From the NCBI GenBank assembly GCA_036927565.1, contig JAYESD010000004.1:163405697-163469696 (forward strand): a stretch of DNA of 64,000 bases. The letters run 5' to 3'. The notes below the pieces were generated by a model. That model had not been told where the DNA came from and did not search any database. It worked only from the letters and a program-made list of their open reading frames with translations. This document shows, piece by piece, positions 43,311 to 54,157 of the stretch. The DNA is from Tuctoria greenei (taxonomy: Eukaryota > Streptophyta > Magnoliopsida > Poales > Poaceae). A program made the position numbers and the translations under genes. Every line of letters starts with the position of its first letter. The stretch's first letter is position 1.

Positions 43311-43770
43311 TGCGCCGCCTTTCGTCTTCCTTCTCCCGATCCCGTCACCGCTGCCGACCGCGCCTCCATCTCCTCCGCCGCCGTCGCCCTCAGGCCGCCG
43401 CCGCCGCCCACAGCGTCGCCGCCCTCGCGCCGCTGCTCGCCGCACCGTTGCTCCACGCGCCGCCTCCATCCACGCACCCACCTCCGCCGTCTCCACAGCC
43501 ATCGACCTCGCAGCTGCCTCTCCTCGCCGCCGCCGTTTCCACCGCCTCCTAGCATCATCACCTGACCACCGTCTCTCACTTTGCACCCAGCCCCCGCGTG
43601 CTCTCTGCCGCTAGGGTTTGCCCGGCTGTGCGTCGTCTCTTTCGTCGGTTCGCGCCCCTAGTGCTCGTGATCGCTCGTCGCTAAGGTCTGCTCCGTGCCG
43701 TGCGACGTCCTTTGTTGTGTTTCGTCGTTCTTTTTCATCGTCGCTAACCCTAGATCTCCATTGCATCAAG

Positions 43771-45933
43771 ATGGGTCGCGATCGCAAAGGAAAGGGCAAG
43801 GCTATCGCGGAGCCCGCCGCGAAGAAGCAAAAACTGTCGAAGGAGGAGAAGAAGGCCCTGATGGCCGCTCGCACCGCCGAGGAGCGTGAGCGTGGCCGAG
43901 GGGGGTCCCTGAGGATCCGCGGGGCTCGTTCCAGGCAGCCTCCCGTGATCGACGACTCCGAGGCCGAAGAGGAGCCGGTTGAGCCTGTCGTCCGCCGGCG
44001 CTCAGCCCGGACGCGTGGGGGTCACACCGAGGCTGCTCCTCGTCCGAGACCGACGGCTGCCGACCGTCGTGAGGATAGGGAGGCCGAGAGGGCCATCTAC
44101 GAGATGGACACGGCAGTCCGTGTCGGTGAGGGAGTCCGTCTCACGGACTACCGGAAGATGAAGGCCAAGCAGCTACGCAAGCTTCGATGGAACGTGCTGC
44201 TTGAGTGGTACCCACAGCCCCGAGAGGCTCTTGTGGACAGTCGCTTCTGGACTGTCACCCAGGCGTCTCTCTACGAGACCTACAAACGTCGGGGGCACAA
44301 GCTATTTCAGCATAACTACCTGGACTGGGGGCAGCTTGCATTGGCAGCGGAGACGGAGGTCCGTCCGTACTTTGAGAGATACCGAGGATTGGTGCAGCTG
44401 CTAGCTTACGAGAGGAGTGCATATGTGGAAGATTGGGTCTGTGTCTTCTACGCGACCCTGTACATCTCTGAGGGCAGGAGGTCGATCGACTTCATGTTTA
44501 TGGGTCAGCACTACCACCTCACGAGGCAGACATTGGGGCAGCTTCTTGGTTTGGACCTGCACGACACCTGCGTGCACGAGAGGGTATACGGGCAGGCAGA
44601 TCCACCAAGGAGGCCACTTACTGGAGGGGTGGCACCACAGCTTGAGGAGATATGGTCCCTGTTCGGCCCCACATTCTCTCCGGACCAGCCGAGAGTTCCA
44701 ACACTTCTGACCCCAGCTGCGCGCATTGTGCACCTCGCCTTGCGCCGCATGCTCCTGCCGAGGTCGGGGTACTTGGAGGGGTTCACTAGTTTACAGCAGA
44801 CCCTCCTGTTCTACATAATGAATGGGATGGATTTCGACATTGTGGACATTCTCCTGTGCGAGATGGAAGACGTGATCACAGATGGGGTAGGCATGATGAG
44901 GCAGATGGTCTACGGGCACTGGATCAGTTACCTATGCTCTATGATGGTGCCTGAGGGGGATGCAGCACAGGTCAGACTTGCTGACGAGAGTGTGACTCGC
45001 TTTGGTCACTACCGTGCCCCGGCTCCTGGAGACCGCCGCCTTGGTCGTCCAGTTGAGCGCCAGGTCAGGGCCCGTCTGACAGAGGAAGATTGGTCCGACC
45101 TAGAGCGGGAGGACGAGAGACTTGCAGAGGCTGAGGCTCAGGGGGAGGACCTGCAGCACATTTGGTCAGAGAGCGACACTGATGACAGTGTCGAGGAGTA
45201 TTTCCCTCCTCCCCCCTCTCCCCGACAGCACGACGCGGAGGCTGGAGGTTCTACAGCGCCACCACCCACTCCACCTCCCGTCACTGAGGCGCAGGTCACG
45301 CAGCCGTCTGAGCTGACTTCGCTCCTCCAGCAGATGGTCGAGCAACAGAGGCTAGACAGGCTGGCCGCCGAGCAGGCCCGCGCGGAGCAGGCTGCACGTC
45401 TTCTTGAGCTCCAGCAGCAGCAGCAGGAGATGCAGCGTCAGATCGCCCGTGAGAGGCGTGAATACAATGACCGGTTGACGGGGCTCATCGACCAGATGCA
45501 CCAGCGCACTCTGGACCAGCAACAGCAGACGCAGCAGGCGATGATGGGGATCCTGGGGTTAATCACCAACCTCTACACCCAGACCGGGATCGCCCTCCCA
45601 TCGCAGCTCCCTGGAGTAGCTCCTCCGCCTCCCGTCTTGGCTCCAGCTGCTGCACCAGTGGCTCCAGTTCCCTCCACTCCGATCCCTTTGTTCAGCATGT
45701 CCCCGCTGTTGGCTCCTGGTGCTCCTCTTCACTCCCCACTGCCGGCCACGTCACTGTTTCTTCAGACGCCGGCCTCCTTCACCAGTGCCCCTGCTCCAGC
45801 ACCTCCTCCTCAGCAGGCACCGACGGTGGCACCTTCGGCTCCGGCAGCACCCTCCTCCGCTACTCCGGCCAGCAGCTCCGACGACAGCGGCGGTGACCAG
45901 TTCGTCATCGCGCCCAGCTCTCAGGGTCCGTAG
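43771..45933 (+). CDS. Extra 720-codon ORF of element C, unknown function
   Basis: ATG at 43771 has good context (ATCAAGATGGG). It starts MGRDRKGKGKAIAEPAAKKQ, a lysine-rich, possibly nuclear-targeting head. A globular middle (about residues 110-420) has LRKLRWNVLLEWYPQP, YFERYRGLVQLLAYERSAY and HLTRQTLGQLLGLDLHDTC. The C-terminal third is a Gln/Glu/Arg-rich coiled coil (QQMVEQQRLDRLAAEQARAE) followed by a Pro/Ala/Ser-rich tail. It has no stops, unlike gag and pol of the same element. The globular part recalls ATHILA ORF-1-type plant retroelement proteins. I see no signal peptide or membrane segment, so the env-like label used for some Sirevirus ORFs does not fit. Confidence 0.75.
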   Translation: MGRDRKGKGKAIAEPAAKKQKLSKEEKKALMAARTAEERERGRGGSLRIRGARSRQPPVIDDSEAEEEPVEPVVRRRSARTRGGHTEAAPRPRPTAADRREDREAERAIYEMDTAVRVGEGVRLTDYRKMKAKQLRKLRWNVLLEWYPQPREALVDSRFWTVTQASLYETYKRRGHKLFQHNYLDWGQLALAAETEVRPYFERYRGLVQLLAYERSAYVEDWVCVFYATLYISEGRRSIDFMFMGQHYHLTRQTLGQLLGLDLHDTCVHERVYGQADPPRRPLTGGVAPQLEEIWSLFGPTFSPDQPRVPTLLTPAARIVHLALRRMLLPRSGYLEGFTSLQQTLLFYIMNGMDFDIVDILLCEMEDVITDGVGMMRQMVYGHWISYLCSMMVPEGDAAQVRLADESVTRFGHYRAPAPGDRRLGRPVERQVRARLTEEDWSDLEREDERLAEAEAQGEDLQHIWSESDTDDSVEEYFPPPPSPRQHDAEAGGSTAPPPTPPPVTEAQVTQPSELTSLLQQMVEQQRLDRLAAEQARAEQAARLLELQQQQQEMQRQIARERREYNDRLTGLIDQMHQRTLDQQQQTQQAMMGILGLITNLYTQTGIALPSQLPGVAPPPPVLAPAAAPVAPVPSTPIPLFSMSPLLAPGAPLHSPLPATSLFLQTPASFTSAPAPAPPPQQAPTVAPSAPAAPSSATPASSSDDSGGDQFVIAPSSQGP

Positions 45934-45965
45934 GTGCTCGGATCCCTTTTTGGTGCCTTGATGCC

Positions 45966-46300
45966 AAAGGGGGAGAAGAGTTAGAGGAGTCAGGGGGAGT
46001 CCTAGTGTAAGGGGGAGTCGAGTCCAGCTTATCTTTGCTTATCTTTCTTGTATTTGCGTATTTGCTACATTTGGTGTGTAATGAACCTATTTCCATGAGT
46101 TGTTAATCTTTTGAACTCATTTGATGTTTATCTATGATTATGATCTCCTTGAATTCACACTTGTGTTATTAATTGATGTTTAAAGCTTCAAGTGTGACAC
46201 CCTGTATTCATTGCATATTCTTTTAAGGTTCATTCTATCAAATTCATTACTATTGTGCTTTGATTATTGTGTTGTCATCAATCACCAAAAAGGGGGAGAT
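45966..46300 (+). other. Repeated polypurine tracts before the 3' LTR of element C
   Basis: AAAGGGGGAGAAG (45966), CAGGGGGAGT (45991), AAGGGGGAGT (46009) and the LTR-adjacent AAAAAGGGGGAGAT (46287-46300). The last primes plus-strand DNA. Multiple tracts are a known Sirevirus trait. The remainder of the stretch is AT-rich noncoding. Confidence 0.85.
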
Positions 46301-47666
46301 TGAAAGCATCTAGGCCCCCCTCATGTAGTATGGTTTTGGTGATTAATGACAACCATTGAACTTTACTAATGAATTTGTGAATGCAAGGTCCCCATAAACA
46401 CTCAATAAGATGAAATGATCATGTCATTGGAGACCCATAGATACTCAACTTTCGAGATCAAATTCATGAGATAAAGACAAGATGTGAAGGCTCTATGTCT
46501 AAGTCACTCAATCAAAAATTGACAACATACAATGCTTAAGAATCATCAGAGAGCCGTGTGGAACAAATGTCTAAGACGTCATTCGAGCAAGACACAAAAG
46601 ATTCACTCAAGACAACTCGTAGCAAACAAAATCAACTCACTGGATCAACCGATGATTTCCAAAATGAACACATCGGTCGAGTTGATTCAACTGAAGAAAA
46701 AGACCTCAGACAAATGAACTCACCGGATCATCCGATGTGAAGGTCTCAACAACATCGGTGCATCAGTACAGTTTGCAGTACAATTGGAACAAGTGAAGCA
46801 CCGGATCATCCGATGTGCAGACTTACACACATCAGTTGATCACTCCAGTAAGCATCAAGATCAAGCAAATTCTGGAGGAAGAGCCACCGGATCATCCGAT
46901 GAGAAGACAGGGGGCAACATCGGTCAAATAACGGTAATATCTGACACAATGACGTCGGCCAAAGTAATTACACCGATGATAACTAGAGGGGAGACATCGG
47001 ATCATCCGGTGTTCATAGTAAAGTTCTGTCAGCCTACTTTTCCAACGGCTATTTCAGTTAAGCTGGCTATAAAACCCCTCTAACCCAGTCATTTCGATAA
47101 GTCTTGATCAACTGAAGCCAACTACACATCCAAGAGCATTCGAGACTATAGAGCATACATTTCCACACTTTTAGATCATTTTGTAATAGGCTAGAGAGAA
47201 GCTTGTGTGCGTTCTTTCTTTGTGATTGAACTCTCTAGGCTAGTGAGAAGTTGAAGAAGATCGTTCCGGAGCTTGCCAAGGTGTGTGTGGAAGCCTGGAA
47301 CATCGAAGGTTGTACAAGGCTTGAGCTCCACCTTGCCGGAGATGGCGAACGGAGAAGAATAGTGAAGACTCCATTGTCTCGGTGACATTGGAAGTGGCAA
47401 AACCCTTTGGTGGGTGCCACAACGTGGACGTAGGAAGATCCTTGCGATATTGCCGAACCACGGGATAAACCTTCGTGTCCCCTAGCGTTTGCATTTCTCT
47501 CCCTCTCTTTACATCATGCAATCTTTACTTCACAAGTTATATCTACGTTGATTGCATAGTTAGAACCGCATTGGGAATTGGGCTTAAGTAGTTCGTTTTT
47601 TTAATTGCCTTAAAATTTGAAAGAAAGCCCAATTCACCCCCCCTCTTGGGCGTTTCGATCCTTACA
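46301..47666 (+). repeat. Element C 3' LTR
   Basis: It is 1,366 bp, identical in start and end to 14396-15763, with about 20 single-base differences and a shorter C run. It is followed by TSD ATCGT (47667-47671). Confidence 0.95.
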
Positions 47667-47671
47667 ATCGT

Positions 47672-49325
47672 CGCCGGCGATACTCTGCAAGACGTATGAG
47701 AACAAACAGAGAATGCTGCCGGCAAGAACAAGAACATAAGGGAAGAAAGGGTCAGCACTGCCGAAACCGTCGACGACATAGGAAAATCGGATACCGCAGG
47801 CAACCAGAAAACCCCCTGCATCTAAGCCGACTTCGGTGGAATGGAGGGAATCTAGGGGCCAGTTCATCAAGCCAAGTAATGGACCAAGTCCTTAACCCTA
47901 GGGTTAGGTTTGAAAAACGACCAAGGTCCCCATCCGCAAATCCACCAGCGTATTGGTCGATGGAGCTCTCAGATCCGGTCGATTCTCCATGGAATCGGCA
48001 GAAGAGGCCTTGCGCCATCCACGGTATGGACCCTTGCCCATATCCGGTTGCACAAGGCCCGGTATTCTCATCACTGGGTAAGGAAGAAGGGGAAGAGGAA
48101 GTAGAAAAGGGAGAAAGAAATAACCGACCGTGTCGATAACGAGAAGGTCACCATAGTCCAACAAGATGGCGACATGCTAGTGGTAGCCGTGATCGAGAAG
48201 GAAGACCAACCGGTCAACCTTAACAAGATCCCCGAAACACTTCCACCACGGCCGACATACAAGCAAACGGCGAGGATTTGGGTCGGTCCTTGTGGACTCC
48301 CAACCGGAACCCTAGCACAAAGAACAAGTGCAAAAGAAGATGGATACAGTGCAACGGTTATCGGATCCGATGACCAACCGATGAATCCACCACCAAATAC
48401 TTTGGATCCAACCACAACAAACAGCGAGCCACCACTCTGGAGCCCAAACGGCGCCCGAGTCATTAACCGTTTCGCCCACCTTGCGAAACCAAGCAACTCG
48501 GGCCGTCGCCCGGGGGCTTGGTCCATTCCCCGTCGGTTTTGAGAACCTAGGGGTTGGGGGAGGAGGTGGAGGAAGGAGGAGGAGCAGAGGAGATGCATCA
48601 CCGCCAGCATCGCACGAGCAAAGTGAAGGAACTGAGGAGGAGGAAGGAGGAAGTCTCGAGAAGCTACGGAGGTAACAAGTGAAAGGGAGGGTGTCGGCCA
48701 ACCCTACGACACCCCCCCCCCCCCCCCCGCCCTCACCTCATGTCGTCGCAACTGGGACAGACCGAGCGACCAGCCGGGTCGGGCCACGCCGAAGATCGGA
48801 CGTCTGGGCCGTAGCCGGATGGGCCAGAAGAAGAAAAAAACAGCCCAGTGGGCTAATGTGAATATATACAGTTTTTATTTGCTTTTAGTGTGTATTTAGC
48901 ATTTAAAATTTTGTAAATTTCAGTTTAGTATTGTAAATATTGTATAATTGTGGTATTGTAATTGTACATAGTCATTTTCCATTAGATGGAATTTGAAAAT
49001 ATGGTTAATCAAGGATGTTTTAACCATGATTTTATGTGAGGCATGAAATCAATATATTTCTTGCAAAAGTCATCAAACTCATGGAGTTTATAAAGATGAA
49101 TTACACATAAAATTGTAAACTCATGGAGTTTCAATTACAAAAATCATAATTATAAAACTAAACATGAAATTTGATAGATTTCATTTGATGTGAAATCAAA
49201 AGATAATAACACATGGTGTTGGATGAGTGTTGATCACTCAAATATCACAAGATCACTAATATACTTGTGTATGTCACAATATAACCTAGATTCTGACAAA
49301 ATCTTGGTTAAATATTGTAGGATAA
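47672..49325 (+). other. Element D leader, part 2, with degraded leader ORF
   Basis: It is homologous to 54163-55925 (E) and 62057-63803 (F). The conserved coding block is present but frame-shifted: Arg-rich at about 47700-47830, then ARIWVGPCGLPTGTLAQRTS (about 48270) and RVINRFAHLAKPS (about 48455). A C17 run lies at 48712-48728. From about 48870 it is AT-rich and intron-like, ending AAATATTGTAG|GATAAATG before gag. The insertion of C falls inside this putative intron. Confidence 0.75.
48712..48728. repeat. C17 homopolymer
   Basis: An uninterrupted run of 17 C in the leader of D. Homopolymers of this length may be miscounted by sequencing. Confidence 0.85.
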
Positions 49326-50333
49326 ATGACTCGTGAATTTGAAGAGCTTGCTCTTGGTGGGCATAATTATCCTACATGGATGGTGGACGTCAAGATAAAC
49401 TTAAATCTTAGAGGGATTTCTGAGGCAATACTTCCACCTGAAAGTCAACAACAACAATTGCTAATACATACATATATAATGCCTTATATATTTTAAGAAA
49501 TCACATACATCCTGATTTAAAAATCAGAGTATGTACTGGAAGAAGAACCAAGTGTTCTCTGGTCTGTTCTACAAAATAGATATGAACAACAAAAAGCAGT
49601 AATCTTACCTGAGGCAAATCATGATTGGATACAATTACGCCTATAGGATTTCAAATCTATTGGGGATTATAATCATGTTGTTCATATAATTTGTGCTAAA
49701 TTACGGTTTTGTGAGAAGGAACCATCTGACGGAGTGAAGATTGAGAAAACTCTCACTACTATGCTTCCATCAGATAGGATATTAAAGCATCAATACTGTG
49801 CCAAAAATTACCAACGTTACTCAGAACTAATACAAGATATTCTTCAAGCAGAAAAGCTTGATGAACTCACTATGAGAAATCATCACCAACGTCCTGTTGG
49901 TACGGCACCACTGTCTGAAGTTAATTATAGTTCAAAGGGTAAAGGAAAAAATGGATGATACAAAATCATCCAAGAATGTTGGTAAATTCAAGAAAGGCAA
50001 GAAAAATATGCACAAGAAGAACAAGTCCAAAGGATAGAAAAAAGAGAAAGGAAAGAAAACATTCAAGTGCTACCGGTGTGGTGGTCCTAACCATATTGCA
50101 AATAAGTGCAAAACACCCCAACACTTGGTTTATTTATACCAGAAATCCCTCAAAGAAGAAGGAAAAGAAAAAGGATCATATGAAGCACACTTCAATGCTA
50201 CATCTAATGAAGCTACAACTTCGGGAAAAGTCCCTGATGAAGAAAGAAGCCAAGTCCATCAAATAATGACGACATTGACGATGACAACATGATCGTTGAA
50301 TATAGAAACGATGTGTTTGGAGATCAAGAATAG
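49326..50333 (+). pseudogene. gag: Element D gag
   Basis: It starts MTREFEELALGGHNYPTW (UBN2-type copia gag start) and has several stops in the first 350 bp. The later part has FCEKEPSDGVKIEKTL and the zinc knuckle CYRCGGPNHIANKC (50068-50109), preceded by a Lys-rich stretch. The normal end is probably GDQE and TAG at 50331-50333. An AT-rich spacer, not pol, follows. Confidence 0.82.
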
Positions 50334-50516
50334 ACTCCATTTATCTTACTAGATTTTAATTAATCTAGAGTCATTATAAATATTAGTGACATTATGGATT
50401 GTGATATATATTGTACATACTGTATGTAAATACTTTGTTAACAGATATATCCATGTATGTATGTATTCTATACTGAATAAAGTTCTTATTCTATATAGAT
50501 ACTTTTACTCAATCCA
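50334..50516 (+). other. AT-rich spacer between gag and pol of element D
   Basis: It has no coding capacity. It contains an AATAAA at 50476-50481 and an acceptor-like TATATAG at about 50499. E has a similar spacer at 56962-57142. Copia elements usually have gag and pol fused. Confidence 0.65.
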
Positions 50517-53500
50517 ATGGAACAAGAAATGTGCCTTGTGGATAGTGGCACAACAAACTCTATACTTAGAGAGAAAAAATATTTCCAAACCCTTACAAAA
50601 AGAACTGAGAATATTTTGACCATTGCAGGACATGATATAAATATAGTAGGCTCTGGACGTGCTACTATAGTCCTTCCAATGGGTACACAAGTAACAATCG
50701 AGAATGCACTTTGTATCCCGATTCTACTCGTACATTGCTAAGTTATAGAGATATCCGTATGAATGGGTTACATGTAAATACCCATGAAGAAAATAATGAG
50801 GAGTTTCTCCACATTATTAAGAAAAATGGCGATAGTTATGATATTCTAGAAAGAATGTAATGCTTACCGTCTGGATTATATTATACATACATACATCCCG
50901 TACCACATGTTTCATACAAGGTAATCTTTCAAGATGTAGATGCATTCAAAACCTAGCATGGAAGACTTGGACATCCGGGTGTTGGAATGATGAGGAAGAT
51001 TATAGGTAATAGTTATGGTCACAATTTAAATTCAGCCAAATTTCCAAAATATTCAGATTTTATGTGCACAGCATGTGCAACTTGAAAATTAATTTTGAGA
51101 CCTTCACCACTTAAGATTAAAGTAGAACCACTTAAATTTCTTGAAAGAATTCAAGGAGATATTTGTGGACCTATAAGACCCTTATCCGGACCATTCAGGT
51201 ATTTTATGGTTTTAATAGACGCATCAACAAGATGGTCACATGTGTGTCTTCTGTCGACACGAAACCATGCATTTGCTAAATTTATGACGCGAGTCATAAG
51301 ATTAAAAGAAAATTATCCTGAACATAGATTGAAATCTGTAAGATTAGATAATGCTGCAGAATTTACTTCAAAAACTTTCAATGATTATTATATGGCTCAA
51401 GGAATTGAAGTGCAGCATTCAGTACCATATGTACATACTCAAAATGGATTGGCTGAATCACTTATTAAGAGAATTAAGTTGATTGCAAGACCACTATTAC
51501 ATAATTGTAATTTACCTATTACATGTTGGGGTCATGCGGTTTTACATGCTGCAGACTTAATACAATTGCAACCAACTGCATATCATAGTGTCTCCCCACT
51601 ACAATTAGTACGTGGTAATGCTCCGAGCATTTCCCATTTGCGGAAATTTGGGTGCGCAGTATATGCACCAATTTCACCACCGCAGCGTACAGCAATAGGT
51701 CCTCATAGAAAGATAGGTATTTATGTGGGATATCATTCTCCTTCGATCATAAAATACCTAGAACTCATGACTGGTGATTTATTCACAACAAGGTACACTG
51801 ACTGTATTTTTAATGAGGATCATTTCTCGGCATTAGGGGGGAATTATAGAATAGTTCGGAATGCCAAGAAATAAATTGGGATGATAAATCCATTATATCC
51901 TCAGATCCACATACACAAGAGATTGAACATCAAGTTCAGAGAATAATAAATTTGCAAAATGTTGCAAATAATTTGCCAGATGCATTCACATATTATAATG
52001 GAGTTATGAAATCTTGGGATCCCGCGGTAAATGCACCTGAAAGAGTGGAGGTACCAAAGAAAACCACTCTGACTCCTTCTATCAGGAAGAGGGGGAGGGT
52101 AGAACCTAAAAGGAAGAATATTGCTTCAGAAAAGCAACCAAGAAAAGAGAAAACAAAATCTCCAAGAAAACCTAGGAATATGAGAAAAACAAAAGGTGTA
52201 CAACCTCAAGTGAATGTGAATGATCCACAGTCTAGTTATCAAGCGCGCAATATAAATGAGACTAGAAGATCGAAAAATCCTACCAATCTCGTATTGAGAA
52301 ATCATGAGATGTCAAATGGGATAGAAGATATTTTCATTAATTATACTAGTTTGGGGAAAGTTTATGATCATAGTACTACAATCGCAGACCTATGCTTCTC
52401 AACTGTCATTGCTGAAAATTTCCAAGATGATCCAGAACCTAAGACCATGACAGAGTGTAAGACACGCTCAGACTGGAACAAATGGAAAGAAGCAATTGAA
52501 GTTGAGCTTAACTCGCTTAAGAAGAGAAGGGTATTTACTAAAGTAATACCTACACCTCCAAGAAGTTTTCCAGTTGGGTTCAAATGGGTTTTCGTTCGAA
52601 AGAGAAACAAAAATAACGAGGTGGTAAGATATATAGCGAGGCTGGTTGCACAAGGTTTTACGTAGAGACCTGGAATTGATTTTAACGAAACATATTCCCC
52701 AGTGATGAATGGAATAACATTTCGATATTTAATATCTCTAGCAATGCAAAAGCATCTATCAATGCAATTGTTGGATGTCGTGGCCGCGTATTTATACGGG
52801 TCATTAGATTCGGATATATACATGAAAGTTCCTGATGAAATTTTTGTACCGAATACAAATGTAAATTGCAATATGTATTATGTAAAACTTGTTAAATCCT
52901 TATATGGATTAAAACAATCAGGAAGAATGTGGTATAACCGACTAAAGGAATTCCTCTTAAAAAGAGGATTTTCAAATAATGATGATTGCCCATGTGTGTT
53001 TATAAGAAAATCAAATACTAGTTTTTGTATAATATTAGTATATGTTGATGACCTAAATATCATTGTTCATGAAAAATATATAAATGAAGCACGCAATCAT
53101 CTTAAGAAAGAGTTCGAAATGAAAGATTTGGGTAAACCAAATTCTGTTTAGGACTACAAGTAGAACATCTACAGAAGGGTATCCTTCTACATCAGTCTGC
53201 TTATGTCAAGAAAGTATTGGAAAAGTTCAATATGGACAAATCATACCTCCAAAGGACTCCTATGATTGTTCGTGCCTTGGAAAAGGATATAGATCTGTTT
53301 AGGCCAAAACAAGAAGGAGAGGAGGTATTGGGAGCAGAATACCCATACCTTAGTGCCATTGGTGCATGGATGTATCTAGCAAATAATACAAGGGCCGACA
53401 ATGCATTTGCAGTGAACTGTCTTGCTAGACATAGTACGGCACCTACAATGCGACATTGGAACGACATTAAGAATATCTTAAGATATTTAAATGGCACAAT

Positions 53501-53911
53501 AAATCTTGGTTTATTCTTCCAAAGAAATCAAGAATCTGATCTAGTCAGATATACTGATGCCGGCTATTTATCTGATCCACATAATGGTAGATCACAAACT
53601 GGATTTGTGTTTTTACACAATGGGATTGCTATCTCATGGAAGTCTTCAAAACAGACTTTAATAGCTATGTCCACGAATCACTCAGAAATTATTGCACTAT
53701 ACGAGGCATCAAGAGAATGTGTCTGGTTACGAAGAGTGATTAACCACATAGAAACTTCATGGGTATAGGTAAAATAAAGTCACCTACGATTATCTATGAA
53801 GATAATGCGGCTTGTGTTGCTCAGATGTAAACATGATACATAAAGACTTATTATACGAAACATATTTCTCCAAAACTATTTTATCCTTATGAGCTACAAC
53901 AACATGGAGAG
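50517..53911 (+). pseudogene. pol: Element D pol: protease, integrase, RT, RNase H (first part)
   Basis: It starts MEQEMCLVDSGTTNSILR, the protease with an intact DSG. The frame breaks near 50735. Integrase (51095-51874) keeps QGDICGP, RLDNAAEF and NGLAESLIKRIK. RT is split by TAG at 52663-52665 (CAG in E) and frame shifts near 53148. Its catalytic motif is ILVYVDDLNII. RNase H has RYTDAGYL and STNHSEIIALYEASRE. The frame runs into element E at 53912 and finishes at 61163-61309. Confidence 0.9.
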
Positions 53912-54103
53912 TGTTGTAATACAATTTTGACATGTCATCACTTGAAGGGTCATATGCAGTTGTAACTTCCTCCATCTAAGAGTCATGTCTCCTCTCCAAT
54001 GGCCACCATCACATGTATAAATAGAAGACAAGTGAATGAATAAAAGATAGTTGGAATAATTGTGTTCTTGTGATTATATCTCTCTAAAACTCGATTCACA
54101 ACA
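53912..54103 (+). repeat. Element E 5' LTR
   Basis: TGTTGTAATAC...CGATTCACAACA. A TATA box TGTATAAATAG lies at about 54014. CGTCATCAGCACTG (primer-site position) follows. Confidence 0.94.
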
Positions 54104-54157
54104 CGTCATCAGCACTGCTCTACAAGAGCAAATTGAAGAGAGAAGTGAGAAACAACG

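Larger units (their letters stand above)
14396..47666 (+). mobile_element. Ty1/copia Sirevirus-like element C, nested in D
   Basis: The LTRs are 14396-15763 (1,368 bp) and 46301-47666 (1,366 bp), about 20 differences by eye. The TSD is ATCGT at 14391-14395 and 47667-47671. Other parts are an initiator-Met primer site (15766), gag (15824-17950), PR-INT (17965-19608), RT-RNase H (40744-42352), an extra 720-codon ORF (43771-45933) and repeated polypurine tracts. Repeated palindromes in the LTR and multiple polypurine tracts are recognised Sirevirus features. Gypsy element A plus TSD is inserted between INT and RT. Without it C is about 12,136 bp. Scattered stops and frameshifts show that pol is dead. 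Confidence 0.94.

Noticed and set aside
43298..43586. Overlapping Ala/Arg/Pro-rich frames upstream of the extra ORF of C
   Set aside because: CCG-repeat composition; better explained as a GC-rich 5' UTR.
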